Assembly: GCF_000003605.2 (NCBI RefSeq)
Contig: NW_003109985.1
Coordinates: forward strand, 3,970 to 67,969
DNA length: 64,000 bases
Origin: Saccoglossus kowalevskii
Taxonomy: Eukaryota; Hemichordata; Enteropneusta; Harrimaniidae
Direction: 5' to 3'
Each line of letters begins with the position of its first letter. The first letter of the stretch is position 1. Under the pieces are notes generated by a model, which worked only from the letters and a program-made list of their open reading frames with translations, was not told the origin of the DNA and ran no database searches. The translations under genes and the position numbers were made by a program. Shown here in pieces: positions 22,508 to 34,100 of this stretch.

Positions 22508-24608
22508 CTGTCGAATGCCATTATTTGTGCGTCAACTTAGTATACATAGTAAAGTGCGAATTGTAAATTATGTCACTGTCAAGTTTGTCTGAAGAAAATG
22601 CGCACGTGAATAAAGATAAACTAGTACCTGTCTGAATTCTGCATGGAACACACGGAATAATATTCCGATGGTATACAATACTATCAAAGAATGGTAGCCT
22701 AGCCAGAGTTATAAATTGCTCATATAAGAGTGGTAAGAGATTCTACTTCCAAATATTCTTTTTGATATTATCATAAATCATTTCATTTTTACAAAGATTT
22801 TCTCATTTGAACCAACAACCAAGCATGGATTCCCAAATGGTTTCATTTTCCCGTTTGAATAATTAACCAAGAATACATTTCAACACAGTGACTAGCATAC
22901 ACAAGTAGCACTTCTCGAGATTGTGCGCAACAAACAATACGACCAGGGGAAAACATTCTTTAGTGGATAAAACCAATAATGGGCGGCATATAATTTGGAT
23001 AATAATCATTTTTGTCTGAATAATATACAAAGGGAAACAAAATGATTGCAATATAATGTAATAACGATTTACTTATGTATATTTGCATATGGGTAATCTG
23101 TCAACGCATTATATTGAACAGTCTTTGTTATGTCTGTATTCATTCCACTTCAATGGTTCAAATAATTATTCCAATTATGAGAACAACGAATATGTTTTAA
23201 CAGTTTAGGTGACAGGTTGAGGTGCATGATAATTCAGCCATCAATAGTTTAAGCGAATACCGAGTTGCAACGGGTAAGTGTGCTAAGACCACACCGTCAT
23301 TGCAAATCGCATAACGGTTTACAAATTGACGACACACTTCATAATGCACTGTTAGAATAGACTGTTGGTGCAGAATAATCAAAGAAAACACATTCGGACG
23401 AAATCGATGTTTTAAACTATTATTCATGCGTATAGCATGAAATGTATTACGACAAAATGGACCCGCAAACGCCGTCTTTTGTCGTTGCGGCTGATAAACC
23501 AATGCGATCGACTGTGAATATACATTGCAGTAATCGTGACTCCGCAATTCATAGTGGCATTTCAAACAATAGGACAGACCTGCAAATCTTACATCATTAT
23601 CCGAAACCTGAAAGTTGTACGGCGATTGGCGTCATGTAAGCCGTCGTTAGAGTCAGTAATCTTACGATCTTAAGCGGTGTTTGATCCTTGTATACAATAT
23701 GTTTACGGAGAGGCAATTAACGTACGTTGCAAATTGAATGGCAACACTATTGCATACGCCAGATGATCTGATCGCTTTAACGAGAATGGCAATAAATAAA
23801 TCCTAAAATACTATTACTTGGTGCGTAACTGCTATTTTATATTGTGCACCTCAATGGCGTCACTGCACAAATATTGCTGTTTAAAATGTATTAATATACG
23901 TATTCGATGAACATACTGTTGACTGTAGTCTACCATAACCACTCAAAAAATGTGCGTATATAACGGGTCTATAACGAGCGCGCACCATCATGCCATCGCA
24001 CGTCATGATATAATAGCAGTAAATAAATCGCTATGCTCGCATCATGGAACTCTTCCAGACGGAAATATTCAACCAATTGAAAAGTCTTTTCTAAGTCGTG
24101 CTTTGATTGGCTGCTAGTGGCTCACTAACTTTACTTAGTCCCCAGATTTAGTTACAATGCGATAGCAAAAAAAAAAAAAAAAAAGAGATATGCAACCATA
24201 TTTCATGATTCACGTGCATTTATACGAACTTATGAGCACAAAGCTCCATTATTCGTAGTTTCATATTGTATTTAATAAATAAACCTTACATCACAATCAC
24301 AATGTTGTGCTGTAATTAAAAAAACGACATACGGAAATGAGCGTACATTTGTGAACGCGAATAGGACAATGCTGATAATACAATTCCCAATATAATAGAC
24401 TGTATAATAGACTGGTACGCACGCAAAGATGGCTTCATCGATTGACAATCAGCAGGATATTATTAACTTCTTTCGGAAAAATGAATTAATCATTATAAAT
24501 ATGATTGAGTAAACCATGACAACATATTTGTTGCAGTATAAATTAAACTTAGCGTCGATCCACAAATAGAAATATCATCGAACAATTATTCATTCGACGT
24601 CGTTTTGT
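22508..24608. other. Intergenic, with an A18 tract
   Basis: Unique sequence except an 18-base A run at 24167-24184 and a 12-base duplication (ATAATAGACTG twice) at 24392-24414. The A run could be the tail of an old retroposed sequence, but nothing upstream resembles a SINE or a spliced transcript. The 122-codon minus-strand frame at 23197-23565 shows no motif. Confidence 0.4.
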
Positions 24609-24743
24609 TTAAAGGGCGGTGGTCGTTGCAGCACGTGTTCGAATTTCATGATAGCAAACAATGTATTTTATTGCACGCGTTTGTATACGTCGCTATGAGT
24701 CCCATATTGATTAAGAGGCGGTGCGACTACCACCGCCCTTTAA
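24609..24743. mobile_element. TTAA-flanked MITE, 135 bp
   Basis: TTAA at 24609-24612 and 24740-24743 borders inverted ends: AAGGGCGGTGGTCGTTGC on the left, and on the right the reverse complement of AAGGGCGGTGGTAGTCGC. The match is near-perfect over the first 12 bases and continues for about 18. The TTAAAG start resembles TTAAAGCGGCGG at 4688, so the two may belong to one TTAA-targeting superfamily though their bodies differ. A 65-codon frame over it is incidental. Confidence 0.8.
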
Positions 24744-25276
24744 GGTTCAACTTCCACTGTTCACAGGTGCGCAATATAGCGTCATCCACACGGCTTACTT
24801 GATGTGAATGTGGCTACGTAATGACCTGGCTATGGCGAGGTAATTAAACTATATTCAACTGATTCGAGCAAATTGTAAAGCGGTAAAGCATATACAGACC
24901 CGTCGTTGTCAAATCGGTGCTCGGTTAATACAAATGGCGTGTGGTCACGAGTTTTCCGGTGGCTCACCACCGAGGTATTTATGCTTTGCCGTACGTCAAC
25001 AAAATATGCCGGGGGATTTTATAGATGATATAATCAAAGCTTAGCTTTTTTGCGTGGAAGGAAATAGGTGTTCTATCACGACACTAGTATTTGGCGGCTA
25101 CATCAGAGAAAAACAACCAATTCAGCAAACGCCATGTGTGATCCCTGCAAACGGATGTCATCAGAACCTCACATACTGCTGTTACCGTATTTGACTACAC
25201 GAGTTTAATCACAGGAAAAATCAATCCGAGTGCAATTTATGATGAAGTTACGACGGTACATGTATAATAAACCTAA

Positions 25277-25325
25277 GATGCAAATCCCCCTCCAAGATCT
25301 CGTTGAGAGCGAGAAAGCCACACAA
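25277..25325 (+). repeat. Hairpin-bearing dispersed motif, copy 1
   Basis: GCAAAT at 25280 is followed 18 bases later by TCTCGTT-GAG-AGCGAGA (25298-25314), a 7-bp stem with one G-U pair, and then AAGCCAC. A second copy with the same order is at 48001-48040. It is a fragment of an unidentified interspersed repeat or a conserved small element. Confidence 0.45.
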
Positions 25326-26264
25326 CTTTGTCTTCAATAAGCGCCTACTGATCTAGTAACCATGGCAGCAAAATGATCTTATGTAAACTATGCTCACACT
25401 CTTAAAATTAGCTCTTTAATGTTCTTGCAACTGGCATCAGTGTATTGTATATTGTTGACTCATACCTGGTCAATTCCTAGCATTCGAGCTATCAGGCCTC
25501 AACTATAATTGGGGCGTATACTAGTACTTTACTCGTGGTCGTTGATGACTATATTTATACTCGAATACGAAAAATATAAATCAGGGAATGAAACAACACT
25601 CACACCTCTCACAGAATAGATTGATGACACACTTTAAAGTACAGTAGTTTAATCAGATATGCATATTACTTTTTTTTTCTCCAAAATCATTCAGTACACT
25701 AGATTAATATAATTTACCATTAATCTGTTTTACCTCGGATAAATAATGTATATATTCATTAATATGGGTACAACACACAGTCTTCCAATCTTTGTTATCA
25801 ATAAATACTACTTTATCGTCACCGTCAGACGATTATAATGGCACAAACCCATTACGAGCAGTCAAATAATAAAATTCAGTTAATAAGGAATCAAACTCTG
25901 GGGCTATAGGTGCTAGTTTTGTGTGTGTTATAAAACATCTCCTAAATATTCTGCTATTAATTATCGACTCGGTGTCATTTTCCGAATCATAATAAATGAC
26001 ACGTGCTTGAATAGGCTAGTCTTTATTACGCACAAATGCACTGCCATAATGCTAAGAGAGAAGCTAAAAAATAAATTCACATGAAGTTAGTTTCATTCTG
26101 CCAAATAACCTCATAAACACAATCACCCAGAAGATCATAACAGTAAAATTTGACACTTGTGAAACTCCAGATTTATGTTAGAAAGCTTTTATTGCATTCG
26201 TGATTCATGATATCTTTGCAGTTGCAAATGTGTCGCTAGAAAATATCTTGTATGCGAGACATGC

Positions 26265-26316
26265 ATACATCGCCCGATTGTGAATATACTGCCCATTGTA
26301 TGTTTCGACACAGGCG
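26265..26316. repeat. Fragment of the CCGCCCA minisatellite family
   Basis: TACATCGCCCGATTGTG and ATACTGCCCATTGTATG, then TTCGACACAGGC, match a stretch near 6520-6558 (ATTGCCCACTATAATAG, ATTCGACACAGGCAG) in the same order. It marks a third locus of that family in the window. Confidence 0.4.
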
Positions 26317-29300
26317 TTGAGGCTGCCGCGTGGATATTGTAGCTCGGCTTATGCGTTCTATGTTCAGATAGCGGCCTAACTTTCAATATGTTCATATACG
26401 TTTTGTTTCAATACTGTCACACGATACATTCAGAATATAATGAATGAATTGACCACAATTTTAGAAATCTCATATTTGGATTTACAACTCATCCGGCTCC
26501 CTATACACTTTATTTGACTGCTAGATATATGTTTGCAAACATGTGTGTAATTTCCTTCTTCCGAAAGCCACATTTCGGGTGTGTGTACTTTATCTATGTG
26601 ACTGCGACTTACACGCCGGAACACTCCACATGATTCCCTGCTCAAAACAAGATTAGAAAAACCATATGCAATTGGGTTTCAGATACAAAATACTTCTAAT
26701 AGTACGTGTAATACGGTTTACTGTTACACATAATAGAAATGCATCAGTGATCTCAAGCCAATGTTGTTTATTGCCCGGTAGCTAAATCAGATTAAATGTT
26801 CAAAATGGTCTCAGATGAATCACATTGAACACACTCTTTCAAAAACAGATAAAGCTACGAGGAGGCGTAGTCATGAGTACTGATTGCGTTTTAATCTAGA
26901 CAGACAGGTTGCATTGTTAGTGAATATATATGTAGCATGGCCATATTTTGTCGCAATGTATTTGCTCAATTTGAAAAGTCATTGCATAAACGAATCATCG
27001 TCGTGCGCATGATTCCAGAAAGAACGGTTTACAAAACAGCACATTGCCGTATGTTAAGACTTGTTGCGTTATTAACTGCTACGAGTGTCGACATTGAATG
27101 CAATGTAAACACAATTAAATTTATCGCTGTGGAAATAACCTAGACCCTATAGATTCAGGATAATGTCGCACCGTTACGTGTTCTTCTTAATCAATTTCTA
27201 TAAGACTGCACGTGTACCAGCCACTCACATAGAATATTTCCTTGGAAACGCGATCAGATTTATAAAGAACAACTCGATAAATGGGGGTTCGGTGACTCCA
27301 CGCGTCCTGTAATTGCTACAGCGTAAAACATTGATGAACGATTGCACAATGAACGAAGATTTCATTAGTGATCAATACTGTGTATATGCGCAAAGCAAGT
27401 ATGGAGGGTTGTGTATATGATTTCACTACAATACACCATGTGTAATCGCAACCATAAATTCATATAAACTTGAATACGTGGAATAACCCGATTTCCCGCT
27501 TGGTTATTCTAATAACACTGGAAATGAATAGCACTATCACCTTATCACCCCTGCAAGATATAATCGCATAAACGTCAAATTCAAATATATTTCATTTGTA
27601 ACTACAGTCGATATAGAGGAAACTCAACAGTCTCCCGCAGTCGTGGGTGGATATTGAATGTTTAATTTCGCGAGGGTATATTCACTGAACAACCTTATTA
27701 ATCGAAACTGAACTATAGCCTTTCAATATTGCAATAAATAAGTTGCGTTTGCTGATCACCCGATCCCATAATTATGTGTCATGGCAGTAGCGTCTCTTTG
27801 TCATGTAGTGAGAAATCATACCGTTAAATATTCCTTCTTGGTCAGCATTTCTCAAAAACATTATTACAGAAAAAATAACTGCTCGTTAGATAACCCATGA
27901 ATCATCCTGTAACATTAATGCGTGACATTGTTCACGGGATTGTTCACCCTTGCTTTATGCTAAACGTACCAGGCACACATGCGCAATTTGTCTGACCCAC
28001 GATTGATGTATACGTTAGAGTAAACACTGTTTATCTTACATATACGATGAATGACAATGAAGTAGCGGGTAATACGATGAACTATCTGCAGACAATATCG
28101 ACACAAGTCTCCAACTAACTATCACATAAACCACGAAATACAATACATAAACTTTAGTGGAATTGTTTTACATTATCATTTAGATTAAATTATAAACGTC
28201 TTATATCTTTCAGTGCGTATATAAAATTCCCAGGGTAGTCTCTACAATTGCATGAAAATATTTGCCGCGCTACTGTACAATGCTGAGTGGGTGGTTGCTC
28301 ACAATTATAACCCACAGAACACGTGTCTTTTGCGTCTGATCAAGGTTTTATAGTAATCTTCATTTAGATGCCATGATACAAAAGTGGTTCACGTACGCGC
28401 ATGTATACAGAGTGTGAGACCGATTTGATCCAATACTGGTGATCTCACATCCAAACAGCCAGGGATGTAAGGACTCGAATTATTAAATATATACTCTTAA
28501 ATGTATGTTGTATTCTCTGTACGAGAGCGATACGAGTGTCCTGCCTGCACTTGGACGAGCTTCTATCTCGTCCAACAAAGTATGCGAACCCTATACATGA
28601 TCGTACACTGCGGCATTTTTTAAATTTTCATAAATAATTGAATTATAATGCCCGAGGCGTGGCGGCGAGGGGCTGTCTCTTAATACACGTGGTCGGCTGA
28701 TCCACTCACAGATTATTCAAAAACAACCCGTAGTCATTGTGTTATTGGACATGTATACTTAATTAAATTGCTTGTGCGCTTGCTCCGCTTTTAATATGTT
28801 ACGCCAAGATCAGACAAACCGGGGAATGAAGAAAGTGGCGGAGTTCGATGTCGCGGTAAAAATAAATCCCGGATTTGTACACCACGACAAGATATGGACT
28901 TGATTTGCAAAACAAACCCTTCTCCATTTCGAGTTAATAGCAATTTTAAGCCGTGCCTAGTAGATGGTCTGCGCATTTCATCAATAATTGTACAGTAGCA
29001 AATATGGGTTTTCACTTAAAGTATGTAATGCAAATACCACAGTTGATTACTTAGGAAAACATGAATGCCAGATTATTAACTTGCAGATAAGACATGACTG
29101 AAATGTTGTATCAGCTGTCCCTTTCTCACGCCAGATTTCAAGTTCATCTATAATTTGCAAGGACTACCAGTTTTATTAAAACAATATATGTGAATCTGTT
29201 AAGAATGTGTAGTTTCATTATTCATGGCACGTGGCTTTGCTCTGTTTTGGGGTCACACTGTGATGCAACGAACACGCTGTATACGTAATCTAAACCTGCT

Positions 29301-29542
29301 TTTCAGTTTTCTGAATAAAGATGCACATTAATCTTCTCTATTTGCACAAATTATTTATTTGTATCGTTTGTTTCCAACTGCATTATGAATGCACATTTCA
29401 TATATTACCCACAGTTTATCTTTACAAACGCTGGTAGACAGAACAGAACAGTTACAGGACTAGTAGACTCGAATGTGTAAAAGCTTATGAAAGAAGCACC
29501 TGTAATGTGGCTCAAAGGAGAATTTCGGGGATTACTCGCTTC

Positions 29543-29923
29543 TGCAGTGTAGGGATACCATAAGACCTTATAACGAAACACTGAAGTCATTCACACACCC
29601 ACGTAGTCAGACACAGTCAGCTTCTGGAGTTGAGCTTCGATGTTCTTTAATATTAAGACACGTGAGACACCCCTTGCCAGGTTATCGCAACCTTCTGTCC
29701 AGACCTGCACCTGGTATGACGTCCCAACGCCCCCTATTCCATTTCCCCCCCTCCCCATTTAATCGTTGGAGAGAAGTCAGTTTACACCTGCTGGCACATG
29801 AATTCACACTACGTGGACAAATTGTAATGCAGGAACAAAGAAATTTGAGTCGGCGTGGGTTCCCACGCCTGCTTCCGTTTTCGCAGTGTGGTGTTAAAAT
29901 GCCAGCATAATGCAAACATGACA
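29543..29923 (-). repeat. Left LTR-like direct repeat
   Basis: About 381 bases. It includes the self-complementary block GGCGTGGGTTCCCACGCC (29853-29870, 8-bp arms) and, on the minus strand, an ATTAAA that could serve as a polyadenylation signal near 29654. The open frames on both strands at 29662-29924 repeat in the other copy and come from the repeat itself. Confidence 0.65.
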
Positions 29924-30715
29924 TCGGTATTTTTTCCTGTGGTTCGACCCGGAACCACTAAGCAGCGGATGTCTCACAAAGAGGGGTAAAATATACATCA
30001 AGCGAATTAAGACGTAATATAAAAGTAAAAAGGTAATATGAACTGAAAAAATTACAAACGTCATATAGTCGGCGTCAGTAGCGGTTGAGCTCGGCGTCGT
30101 AGTGTTGCCAAGATCGCGTCGTCTGCAGGAGATGTTGTCGTCGCGGTTGCTTCGTCCTCCGAAGTAGTTGAATAAATACCAACTGTGAGAGTATTAGATT
30201 GAATAAAGGAAATATTAAAATAACTGAAATAATTGTAAAAGTATTCGATTAAATAAAGGAAATATTAAAATAATTAAACACGCTCCCCCATTTTCAAAAG
30301 ACTCCACCCTACAAAAATTGAAATACAAAATAGGAAAATTTGGATGCAAGCATGGCTAAGTCAAACGAGAGTAAAAGATCAAATGTCTCTGTTCTTCAAA
30401 TCTTCATTTTGTAGTTTTTCTTTGGTTGAAGAATGTATCGTCTACGATTTCTTTGCTTCTCATGGGTTAACTTGCGCTCCTCAACACTGACGATGTTTCG
30501 TTGATTCGCTGTTCTGCACAGTAGTGGCCCATGTAATCACAACTTGGTTGAACTTGACTTTGCAGTAGTTTATGGGTGCTATTCTGTGACAAGGTTTGGT
30601 GGTACTGTCTTTGTCCGTCCGTTTACCGTTCCTGCGATATGTCGCTGTATGTTCTTATCCTGAAAAGTCTTGTGACAGGGACACAGCTTCCAGTGGTAGA
30701 GGTATGGCTCGCTTC
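29924..30715 (-). other. Interior of the LTR-type element
   Basis: About 792 bases. It contains a near-duplicate pair of about 50 bases (AAATAAAGGAAATATTAAAA at 30194-30292) and a 7-bp perfect stem GTGGTTC/GAACCAC at 29939-29958. A minus-strand frame of 51 codons starts in the right repeat (30734) and ends at 30579. It includes LCPCHKTFQDKNIQRH, whose Cys and His spacing loosely recalls a zinc knuckle or finger. No protease, reverse transcriptase or integrase motif is seen. Confidence 0.4.
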
Positions 30716-31105
30716 TGCAGTGTAGGGATACCATAAGACCTTATAACGGAACACTGAAGTCATTCACACACCCACGTAGTCAGACACAGTCAGTTTCTGG
30801 AGTTGAGCTTCGATGTTCTTTAATATTAAAACACGTGAGACACCCCTTGCTAGGTTATCGCAACCTTCTGTCCAGACTTGCACCTGGTATGACGTCCCAA
30901 CGCCCCCCCCCCCCCCATATTCCATTTCCCCCCTCCCCATTTAAGCGTTGGCGAGAAGTCATTTCACACCTGCTGGCACATGAATTCACACTACGTGGAC
31001 AAATTGTAATGCAGGAACAAAGAAATTTGATTCGGCGTGGGTTCCCACGCCTGCTTCCGTTTTCGCAGTGTGGTGTTAAAATGCCAGCATGATGCAAACA
31101 TGACA
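30716..31105 (-). repeat. Right LTR-like direct repeat
   Basis: About 390 bases, colinear with the left copy, slightly longer because of a C run at 30903-30917. In the minus-strand reading this would be the 5' copy. Confidence 0.65.
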
Positions 31106-34100
31106 CACCCACTTCATCCCAAATTTAATTCTCATTATGTCAACTATTTTTCATTGCGCATGTGAACAATTGTGTATGTCATGTCCAATGTGTATAAGGA
31201 TAGCGATTTTAGTTATTACATTTCGGTTAATAACAGCGACTGTGACGTCCATGTTATTTCAGACACATAATGTGAGGCTATATGCCAATGATTTCAATTG
31301 TATCAACCAAGTGAGCAGTAATAAGGGTTATGCAAACATCAATTTCTGATATTGTTGGTGTATCCTTGAATAGATGAGAGAAGCTTTTTCTCCGGAGGAA
31401 ATTAGGATCGCATCAATCAATATGCTGCCATGACAACCACTAAACACAATCGACGTTCTGTTTCCATTCCTGCACCATATGTTTAGAACAGAAGTGGATA
31501 ATATAGGTAGATTATTGTGGCGCGGATGAATAATTATCAGGATATCAATGATTGAAAATAAAATCGTATGTCGTGTTATGTATTCATGAGGTGATCTAAA
31601 TGGTACAATTATTTCGTTGTGCATGTGTTCTCCGAAGACACCCGGTCATCGGGGACTGGAATCAAGGTGGTTATTCACTCAGTATTCAATCATTATGTAG
31701 TGTGTTATGCTCGCAAGACAATTTCCTGAGAAGAAAATGCATAGGGCGGAGCCAATAGGAATTCTATAAACCTTAATTGTTTTCCTTCATAACACTGCAT
31801 TTTTGCTGTGAATGTCTGTGCCAAGGACACTTGCTACAGTTAAATTGACATTTAAAAAAAATGAACGACACAAAATACAATATTATATTATATGTATATT
31901 AAACGTGTTAACCTGTATTCCGTACTCTCAGATGTTATTCTTGCTGTAATTATCTGAACGCCACAATTATAAAAAAATTGCGCGCAATATTTGCCGAAGA
32001 TAGGTACGACAAAGGAAAAAAAAATAAATCATTATAAAATATGAATATCATTAACGAGGCTCCGTGCAATCTACACTTGTCAGCGAATCATGGGACGAGA
32101 ACTGGTAAATGATGTATTTGTTTTATTGTAGGGCATTTTACTGGAGTCTCTAGGGAAATCACTATGACCCCTAAGCTATCCATGTTCAATCTATGAGAAA
32201 ATTGAAGATACATAAACAACGCTCCTGAGAATCATCTTGTCATCGCTCGTTTATCTTGTATGACGAAGACGGAGACAATCAACCAATGATGGGTGTCATT
32301 GGAATATGTCTAGCAACACGTCATGTTTGATACTCCTTCAAATTTACATCATTCAATTTGACTGTACGTGTTTACCATGACGGGTAACACGTGTAGTCGT
32401 GACGTATGCACGCCATCCAATGTGTTCATTTACAAGTAACTATTAATTACATACGCAAATAAAACAATTGAATGTTTATGCCACGTGGCACTCAGACACG
32501 GGTTGTAATATCATTTAATGCCATTAGTACTTCTATACACTCCAAATATTTATTTTAATTTTACATATTCATATAAAATATGCAAGGAGTCGGTCATAAA
32601 TGCGTTGCGAGTCTTGAGTGATGGTTGGTGATTCACGTGGAAACGCACCACTTCTCGTAGCTGGGTAAACATGGCTGATTGTCGAGCATTGTCTGTACGT
32701 CACAGGGTGTGGTTATTTCCGATGTAGATACACATGCGTCGTATTTTATGATATCATTTGGCGTCACCGAAATGAAGTTTTATTAGAGTACTAGTCTAAA
32801 CTATTTCCTAAAAAGCAATATATTTAAATAGCATTATACCGCTAATGTCGGACTTTCAAAGTTTTTAAAATCGGCTTTAAAATCTATTTTATTTTACTGT
32901 TTTAGTGTTTTCTATGTTACACTGGAAAAAGTTTTTGTGTTGCTGGTAAGTATGAATGTTAAGAACATTATATTGGATGTGCGTTAGTTGCGGTACAAAA
33001 TCGGGAAAAACTTATCCTCACATCTGCGGAAAGTCTGAAAACATCACTGACTGTACAAAACACTATCCAACAAGGGATTCTTACGAGTTCAGTCAACGGT
33101 TTTGTAAAAAGTTCTCTGATTTGGCGATATTAATAGATTAACAATAATATCTGTCAAAGATTATCAAGTAAAATAATGTTTAGATCATCGGTAATAGCAT
33201 TAACAACAGGGGGGTAAGTGAATAAAGATGCAAAGCAACCACAAGCGGGCCAGTACGAAGTGGGTGGGCCACTCTTGGTAAGCAGGACTAGCGATGCGGA
33301 ATGAACATGCTATACAAAGAAAAGTGTTCAAAGGTCCTGTAGTACTCTCGTAGTTGAAACAAATTAGCGGGGATTATTCATGTATTTATGAGAGAGACTG
33401 GTTATTAAAATAATAAGGTATTGTCAAAGTTATCTTCTTATTATTATGAAGTATCGTACTGGCATTTACAGCATATATGCCTATATTTACAAAAGAGAGA
33501 TGCATGAAGTGACGACGTTCATTCGTTTAACATCTAATCGAACATAAAAAGTGTGTATGTTGAAATGACAGAAATAATACTGGCCAGTGTGTATGCTGGT
33601 GTTCGAAATTCATTTCTATTAATCCAAACACTTCACTTCTTTTGAAACACCTGACATCTCTTCATTTAATTAATAGGGTCCATATACGGGTACGTTTCTT
33701 TTACTGATTTGAATATGTTGTGTAATGTACTCGTCAATTTGGTTCTGAAGATTGTTTATCGATTGTTGTCAGTCTAGTTTTTGTACTTGAACTTCATGTA
33801 GCTTGGTCGATATGCTGTAGTTTATATTATGTTATCTTATTTATACGGCTTGGGTCTCGTATATTCAGCAGAATATAGGGAGTACGCCTTGCGGTGAACG
33901 GAACAGTAAATCATCTAATATGATCCGCCCTGAAACCCACACATCAAAGGTCTGCGATAGGACTTCTTAAACGAGTGGTCTATGTTTGTTTCACATTTCA
34001 TAATGTTTCATACAAGATGGACGTGAGTTTGTGACAAAACATCTCCTAGTGTGCACAAAATATTTTCAGGCCTTTGGGAATGTGGGAATTCATTTTTCCA

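Larger units (their letters stand above)
24744..29534. other. Intergenic with small repeat fragments
   Basis: Long unique AT-rich stretch. It holds the hairpin motif at 25277-25325, a minisatellite fragment at 26265-26316, and a 9-bp perfect stem TTGGACGAG/CTCGTCCAA with a 7-base loop at 28551-28575. Open frames do not exceed 75 codons and show no motif. Confidence 0.4.
29535..31105 (-). mobile_element. Small LTR-type element, no full gag-pol
   Basis: Two direct repeats of about 381 and 390 bases (29543-29923 and 30716-31105) flank about 792 bases. Read on the minus strand each repeat starts TGTCATG and ends CACTGCA, giving the TG...CA ends usual for LTRs. A purine-rich run (AGGAAAAAA) precedes the left copy on that strand, where a polypurine tract belongs. 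The repeats are about 96-97 percent identical by eye, so insertion was moderately recent. The interior is far too short for reverse transcriptase and capsid genes, so this is a non-autonomous or collapsed element. An 8-base match (CTCGCTTC at 29535 and 30708) just outside the TG...CA limit and the lack of a clear target duplication leave borders uncertain. Family not assigned. Confidence 0.6.

Noticed and set aside
24167-24184. A18 tract as the tail of a SINE or processed pseudogene
   Set aside because: No coding similarity, no A or B box and no flanking target duplication could be seen upstream.
29937-29960. GTGGTTCGACCCGGAACCAC as a tRNA T arm
   Set aside because: It folds as a 7-bp stem with a 6-base loop, not a 5-bp stem with a 7-base loop, and no other tRNA arms are present.
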